A stretch of DNA of 64,000 nucleotides from assembly GCA_963669155.1 (NCBI GenBank), contig OZ022580.1, positions 16,328,797 to 16,392,796 on the forward strand. Reading direction: 5' to 3'. A model generated the notes under the pieces. That model was not told where the DNA came from, did not search any database, and was given only the letters and a program-made list of their open reading frames with translations. The stretch's first letter is position 1. The number at the start of each line of letters is the position of its first letter. The translations under genes were made by a program, and so were the position numbers. Below are positions 58,691 to 64,000 of this stretch, piece after piece. This DNA is from Arbacia lixula. Its lineage: Eukaryota > Echinodermata > Echinoidea > Arbacioida > Arbaciidae.

Positions 58691-59390
58691 CACAACATAG
58701 AGTTAGGGGGTTAGGGTTAGGCAGGCAGGGGGGGGGGGGGGGGGGGGGTTCAGTTATTCAACTCCCCCCCCCCCCCGGGGGAAAAAAAGCATGACAAACC
58801 GGAATTTCCCTGAACGTCAAAATATGCTTTCTGATACAACAACATCATATAGCCTAGTTGCACTTGGTTTTCAGCTGCACCAATTGCTATGTGAATAACT
58901 TCATAAAGTTACCAATTGTGTTGCTCCAACAAAAGAGTAGGGGGGTGTTCTTGCACATGAAGCTGCGCTCACCGCTGGCATATATATTGGACAACAACGC
59001 GAAAGACAAAGAAAATTGAGGAAAGTGAGGTAGAGATATAAACGCGTTGGGGAAAATTGAGAATTTGGCAAAAATAAAAGGGTATATGCATGTTAGGCCT
59101 GTATGTATTTTAAGTGTTTTGTATACATAAGCCTATACATATAGAGTAATTTGAAACAAGAGAATAAGCTTAATGCAGACAAGAAAGATGGATGATATGT
59201 ACGCTAAAGAAGGCTGTCAAAGCTAGGAAAAGGAAAACATTAGAAAAAGGGAAGACAAAATCAGAATCTGAAAGAACTAGAACTACAGAGGAAGAGAAAA
59301 GGAGGAAAGAATGGGGAGAAGATGAACATCTCAATGTAATACAGGAAGATGAAAACAAAAATGAGTGAAAAAGAAGAGGTCAAAGGGTGA

Positions 59391-59912
59391 CTAAATAAAA
59401 AAAATAAGTTCCCACTAATCTATGTAAAATTATCCACTAAAAACAAATTTCACATTTGTTTACCGCAATAAAGTCTCATTTTGACGAAAATTTGAAAAAA
59501 AACGCACACCTGATCCAAATGACGTCAGAGGAGTCAAATGCCATAAAAGACTCCGCTGGTAAACTTAGAGTGTACGAAAGGCAACAATAATTTATAATAG
59601 ACCTTTTTCGTCATGCATGCAAATTTTATTCAAGCTATTCAAAGAAGAACAAGATACAGGTGAATTAATGTGTTACTACGCAGTTAGGGAGGAAAGTTGT
59701 GATTACATTACAAAAATGGTCTATTGTTGACTTCTGTACAATGTAAGTTAACAGCAGAGTTTTTTATGGCATTTGACTCCTCTAACGTCACTTGGAGGCG
59801 TGCGTTTTTTTTTCAAATTTTCGTCAAAATGAGACTTTATTGCGGCAATCAAATGTGAAATTCATTTTTAGTGGATAATTTTATCTTAGTGAGAACTTAT
59901 TTTTCTAATTTA
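59391..59912. mobile_element. Palindromic MITE, about 520 bp
   Basis: Long arms pair AAATAAGTTCCCACTAA, TTTCACATTTG, AAGTCTCATTTTGACGAAAA, AGGAGTCAAATGCCATAAAA and their complements at 59760-59912. A unique centre of about 150 bp has no ORF. Each arm carries a TGACGTCA-like or AACGTCA motif. Confidence 0.8.
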
Positions 59913-61017
59913 GTAACTCTTTAAAATTAATAGAGAAAAAAAAAACAGTTTGTTATAACATAATCATGGGTTTAAGGACCCACTACAACCAAGTACTTCA
60001 TTATTGTAAGGGCAACAGAAGTCACACACGAATCAGGCAAAAAAAATAATTATATTTTATCTTTATTATTAGCATGACATGTTTTGACAAGATGTGTTCG
60101 ATATTAAACTGCACACATGTACCAAATTACAAAGCATTTCCTAACAGCACATAAATGTATTCAAAACAAACATTTCATAATCATATGTATGGTATACATG
60201 ATAATGGCAACAGGGAACTCACATCATCACAAGATTCAGCACATTTCAGGCATAGTCTTCTTTACACATGATTCACTCACTTCACAAACATGATAATCCT
60301 AAACTTAGTTAAGATCAGTTAGTTAAGATCAGTCAAAACTTATCTATAAAGACCGCACCAAGAGAACAAAACCAGTCTTTACACCTATGGGCAAGATTTT
60401 TTTTTTTTCTTGTACACGGACAGGTGCCATTACGTATGCAAAGTGCTCTCAAGGATCCCCCTTGTAAGTTCTTTACAGACAGGTGGTATTTATAGACAGT
60501 AGTCTTTGTAGATATGTTTGATTGTACATGTATGTACAAGCCTGGATTTAAAGATATCCTCCCCCCCCCCCCCCTCCAAAAAAAAAAATGATTGGGTAAG
60601 CACATTTGCTGTTATTATCTACTATAGAGTTGGATAAATCTTGAGGTAGTTTACATTGCCTCCCCATTTGCTTTCCACTTCTTGAGAGTATGTAATGAAT
60701 TTATTATTAATCATAGAGGAACAAAAATTCAATGCATACAATGTGACTTCCAGCTATATATATCCTACCCTATCATTTTATGAAATTGGAATTTTTAAAG
60801 ATACTTGCGGGAACTTCTTTTTTTAAATACATGTACACTACAGTGGTAATATTTGGTGGACGATCACGGGAAGGCGCAATAGGCGTGTGCCACCTATTTT
60901 AGGGGGAAACACATGCTTATTTTGATTATTGTATTGATCATTGTCCTTCTTGTCTCTTCAAAAGGTTTGTGCCCCATACCTGCAAATCTTGGAATCCCGC
61001 TGATAAGCATGGCACTT

Positions 61018-61200
61018 CAGTGAAACCTGTCTATAGTGGCCACCCAAGGGAACGACAAATTGTGGCCTTTATAGACAGGTGGCTGCTATAAACGGGTTCT
61101 TAAACACATGATCTCTCTCCGGGGGAATCATTTTAGTGGCCACTATAGACAGGTTGGCTGCTATAGACAGGTGGCCACTAAGACAGGTTACCCTGTACTG
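61018..61200. mobile_element. Short DNA-transposon relic with CAGTGAAACCTGTCTATAG ends
   Basis: Left CAGTGAAACCTGTCTATAG, TGGCCACC and right GGTGGCCACTAAGACAGG, TACTG are inverted. Internal repeats of TATAGACAGGTGG(C) fill much of it. Termini resemble pogo-type MITEs. No clear TA duplication. Confidence 0.65.
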
Positions 61201-61699
61201 CTCTCATCGTAGTACCACATATGAAAAGAAGGGGGTGGGGGGGGTGGGGGTAGTCTCACTTAACAGAAGACACTGTGTATTCAACATCAAATAACACTGT
61301 GCTTCATGACAATTCCTATCAAGATACATGTATGTACTGAAAGACAAAGACATTTATATCGCACTGGCATTGTTAGCAAATTATTCCAATACAATACATT
61401 GACTACTTCAACAAGCATATTAGCTCACATGAAATGGAATGATGCATTTCTCTCATTAATAAGCACTGTAAAAACAAGCAATTGAAAATCAATACAAAAA
61501 AAAACATTCAATTGAATTATAAAACAATTTCTCAGCCATGATTATTATACAATTTTTTTTTTGCAGCCTAGTACATTAAAACCCCAACTGCATGTATGAA
61601 TTAGGCCTCATATAGACATTTAAAAATCACACAATATTAACCCGATTAATTTAACCCATTGCTAACATCTTGGAACTGAAGTAACCAATGGGATGTGAC

Positions 61700-62070
61700 T
61701 TAAAGGGAATATACTGTACTGGGTAGACAAAAAACCTTCAAAAGGTGATCGTGAGCAATCTTCTTGCCAATGGTCTTTAATTTATATATTTTCCATTTTA
61801 GAAACTTGCTGAAAATGATTTGCATTTAAATGATCTACATTTGGAGCGATAGGTAGTTAAGTCTCAAATCCTCAAATGTCCGGGCCGAACATTTTGAGGA
61901 TTTGTGCTTTAATCAATGAGTACTCCAAATGTGAATCATTTGAGGGCAAATAACTTTCAGCAAGTTTCTAAAATCTGCAATACATGCATTTAAGACCATT
62001 GGCAAGAAGATTGTTCATGATCACCCTTTTGAAGGCTTTTTGTCTTCCCAGTACAGTATATGCCCTTTAA
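61700..62070. mobile_element. TTAA-bounded palindromic MITE, about 370 bp
   Basis: Ends TTAAAGGGAATATACTGTAC and its complement TGTACAG...TATATGCCCTTTAA. The arms continue with AAACCTTCAAAAGGTGATC, AATCTTCTTGCCAATGGTC and GAAACTTGCTGAAA. The centre pairs AAATCCTCAAATGT with ACATTTTGAGGATTTG. It has the same TTAAAGGG terminus as the element at 14958 but different inner sequence. Confidence 0.8.
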
Positions 62071-62079
62071 TTGTGTCTA

Positions 62080-63076
62080 TCCAAGGCCTGTCGTCTATTG
62101 TTCAAACAGCAAATTGTATAGAGTTGAGCTGCGTAGTCTGAGTGCAAAAAAGCCTGGCCGCATATATGCAGGCTCAGTATAGAATGGGTTATGGATATTG
62201 TAGGGAGCTTGCTTAGATTTTGAGGAATTTGACTGCGTGCAATCAACCTGTGTGACTTTGCCCTCCTGCACAAAACCCGAAGAATGTCCATAATCCCTCA
62301 AAATGAAATTTCCTAGTGCCATGCCAAAAACATTTCACAGAGAAAATGGCTTTATAGACCTTTGACTGCCATATATATTCTATGTCAATTAATGGAAGTG
62401 AAACTTGGACATTGACATCAGTTTTGAGGATGAAGTTAGAGAGTTGTGAGGTACTTTTTTTTCATGAAAGATACAAATAGCGTATAAATGACTAAAAAAA
62501 CTTGAACTTCATCAGAAACATAAAATTTTCTGGCAATTACAGTGTAAGTACTATTGCTCAGCTGGAAATTAAAGATGAATGTAGTACTCAGAAGGCTGAA
62601 TAATTAAACATTTCTTTCATACCAAAAGCATGCATCTATGAGCAGAATTTTCCTTCATGAGATTTTTCCCTTGTAATCCTCATTGCACAGATTATTTTGT
62701 GACCTTTAAACTGTGAAAAACTGGTTGATATTGCATCAACCTGAGGTTTGTTATTTGGACTGTCTTTTACTCGGAAGCTTGATAGACCCAAATGGGATCT
62801 ATTTACTCTGTTCATCTTTGAAGTAATTAACCGTATCCAATCACTTTTTTTATTATTATACCTTCGGATTAACGGGCCTTCAGAGTATCAAATCCTTAGA
62901 ATATTTGTAATTTCGGAATAACAAACTGTAATAAAAAACCCATTATTTTAATAGAATGAGATGCAATGTTTGCAACTCAGGACCCTCAGGCTTGTCACAA
63001 AGCGTGACATGTTACTCCAGCATGAAAGACCAAATATAAAATATCCAATATTTAACTACAGGCTGGGGACCTTAGG
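62080..63076. other. Presumed 3' UTR/downstream region of the elongase gene
   Basis: AT-rich, no open frames with family resemblance. It lies downstream of the elongase stop on the minus strand. Confidence 0.4.
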
Positions 63077-63512
63077 TTATTCACCCTTTCGCTTACGTAA
63101 ATATGCATAGTAATAGAAAGAGGAGAATAGGTAGAGCATACTAACTCCATAGGCCATGGAATAGGCACAGAAGCCGTGATACAGATAACCAAATGTATTG
63201 TGCACCAACCCCACCAGAAACTGCACGATTTGGAGCTCTGTGATGTGGCGCTTCCAGGCGGGAGCGCCTGCGAATGTCTTTTGCGCGGTGTGGCCGTAGT
63301 AGTAATAGAGGCAGACGTGGACGAAGGAGTTGATGGCCAGGCCAAAGGCGATGCCAGCCCAGGGGGAGTGGTGGTAGGCAAAGTCAGCGAGGAGAACCAT
63401 GCTGGCGTGATGGTAGACGTGCAGGAAGGATATCTGGCGCTGCTTGTGCCGCAGGACCATGAAGAAGGTATCAAGGAGTTCTAGATTCTTGGTGCACCAG
63501 TACAAGAAGAAA
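63077..63512 (-). CDS. ELOVL-family fatty-acid elongase, last exon
   Basis: This exon encodes the catalytic C-terminal half of a very-long-chain fatty-acid elongase, a multi-pass ER protein that condenses malonyl-CoA with acyl-CoA. The exon starts after TTCCCCCAG (phase needs one base, T) and ends at a TAA (63077-63079). It reads FFLYWCTKNLELLDTFFMVL, then the diagnostic His box HVYHH, NSFVHVCLYYYYG, ELQIVQFLVGLVHNTFGY, and ends AYLRKRKGE, a short basic C-terminus compatible with ER retention. All family hallmarks in this half are present. Upstream exons lie to the right, outside the window or unidentified. The nearest canonical hexamer on this strand (AATAAA, complement near 62849-62854) is about 220 bp past the stop. 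The subtype is not resolved. Confidence 0.9.
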
Positions 63513-63718
63513 CTGGGGGAAGAGATAGAAGTAAAGTGGGGAGGGGAAAGAGAGAGAGAGTTATTGATTATTATTGTTAAAAGTACTCCTAACTATATCA
63601 ATAAATAGCTATATTTTTCTCAGTCCCAACTAATCATAATCATATGCCAATTCTCCCTATCGCATATAGCCGATATCAAGCGATATCACCTCACGATACC
63701 GATATCTGATCGATTGCT

Positions 63719-63974
63719 CTTGGGACGTATACTTCCGGTAAGAGCTGGTTGTCGGCAGAAAGTGACCAAGAAATCACTTTTTTTATGAATTAAGCAGTGA
63801 AAATTTTGTGTAGGGTTGTGGTTAGGGTCAGGGTTAGGTTTAGAATAAGGTTTAGGGTTAGTGTTAAGGTCAGGGGTAGGTTTAGGGTTAATATTCATAA
63901 AATTAGTTGGATACCCTGGTCCCTTATTGTACGGGATTGCCGAATGCTCGTGGACCGGAAGTTCATATCCCAAG
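63719..63974. mobile_element. Inverted-repeat-bounded element with degenerate TTAGGG array
   Basis: CTTGGGACGTATACTTCCGG at 63719-63738 and CCGGAAGTTCATATCCCAAG at 63955-63974 are imperfect inverted repeats. Between them, about 63812-63892 is an array of TTAGGG, GTTAGGGT and AGGTTTAGGG variants. No gene. Confidence 0.55.
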
Positions 63975-64000
63975 AATTAAAGGTAAAAAAATTAGAGCGC

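Noticed and set aside
1..64000. CRISPR arrays, operons, bacterial ribosome sites, tRNA or rRNA genes
   Set aside because: Repeats here are microsatellites, fold-backs and exon duplicates in an intron-bearing animal genome; I saw no array with regular spacers and no convincing tRNA or rRNA sequence by eye.

Overview
The window is gene-sparse, intron-rich animal DNA, dense in (CA)n/(CT)n microsatellites, poly-G runs and palindromic MITE-like elements. Intron structure, an intact DIRS-type tyrosine-recombinase retrotransposon and the protein families suggest a marine invertebrate deuterostome, most likely a sea urchin. That assignment is inference from style, not from a diagnostic marker. All gene models were joined by hand from reading frame, GT/AG borders and exon phase.

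1-15.1 kb: two gamma-glutamyltranspeptidase (GGT) paralogs lie head to head. The minus copy (exons 1-5) runs off the left edge; the plus copy is complete (11 exons, 6705-14961) but has an apparent 1-nt frameshift in exon 10. Their shared introns also align, so this is a recent inverted duplication. Each arm acts as an 'empty site' for insertions in the other: the left arm carries at least four palindromic elements the right arm lacks, one at a clean TTAA target. Another TTAA element sits on the stop codon of the plus copy.

15-19.6 kb: MITEs, a second copy of the inter-GGT spacer sequence, and long CA/CT/GA tracts.

19.7-35.4 kb: a nine-exon plus-strand gene for an unrecognised 500-residue type I membrane protein: signal peptide, proline-rich stalk, juxtamembrane domain, one TM helix, and a long tail with PPxY and YENPSF motifs. 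Intron 1 is about 8.9 kb. Two damaged tandem copies of its TM exon lie in intron 5.

35.4-46.5 kb: AT-rich sequence without recognisable genes, then a DIRS-like element (40606-45251, minus; gag-like, RT/RNase H and tyrosine recombinase ORFs all open). It abuts a 310-bp perfect-armed palindrome built partly from its own end. The pair interrupts an array of degenerate copies of the next gene's last exon.

46.5-57.6 kb: a minus-strand gene of about 11 coding exons for an unrecognised, roughly 600-residue protein with a disordered basic/Ser-rich N-half and an alpha-helical, probably coiled-coil C-half. Its introns hold several MITEs, a pogo/Tigger-like element and a 360-nt polypyrimidine tract.

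58-64 kb: a GC-rich putative promoter, three more palindromic elements, the last exon of an ELOVL fatty-acid elongase (minus), and a terminal-inverted-repeat element with degenerate TTAGGG repeats. The genes share no evident pathway; the main theme is recent duplication and mobile-element structure.
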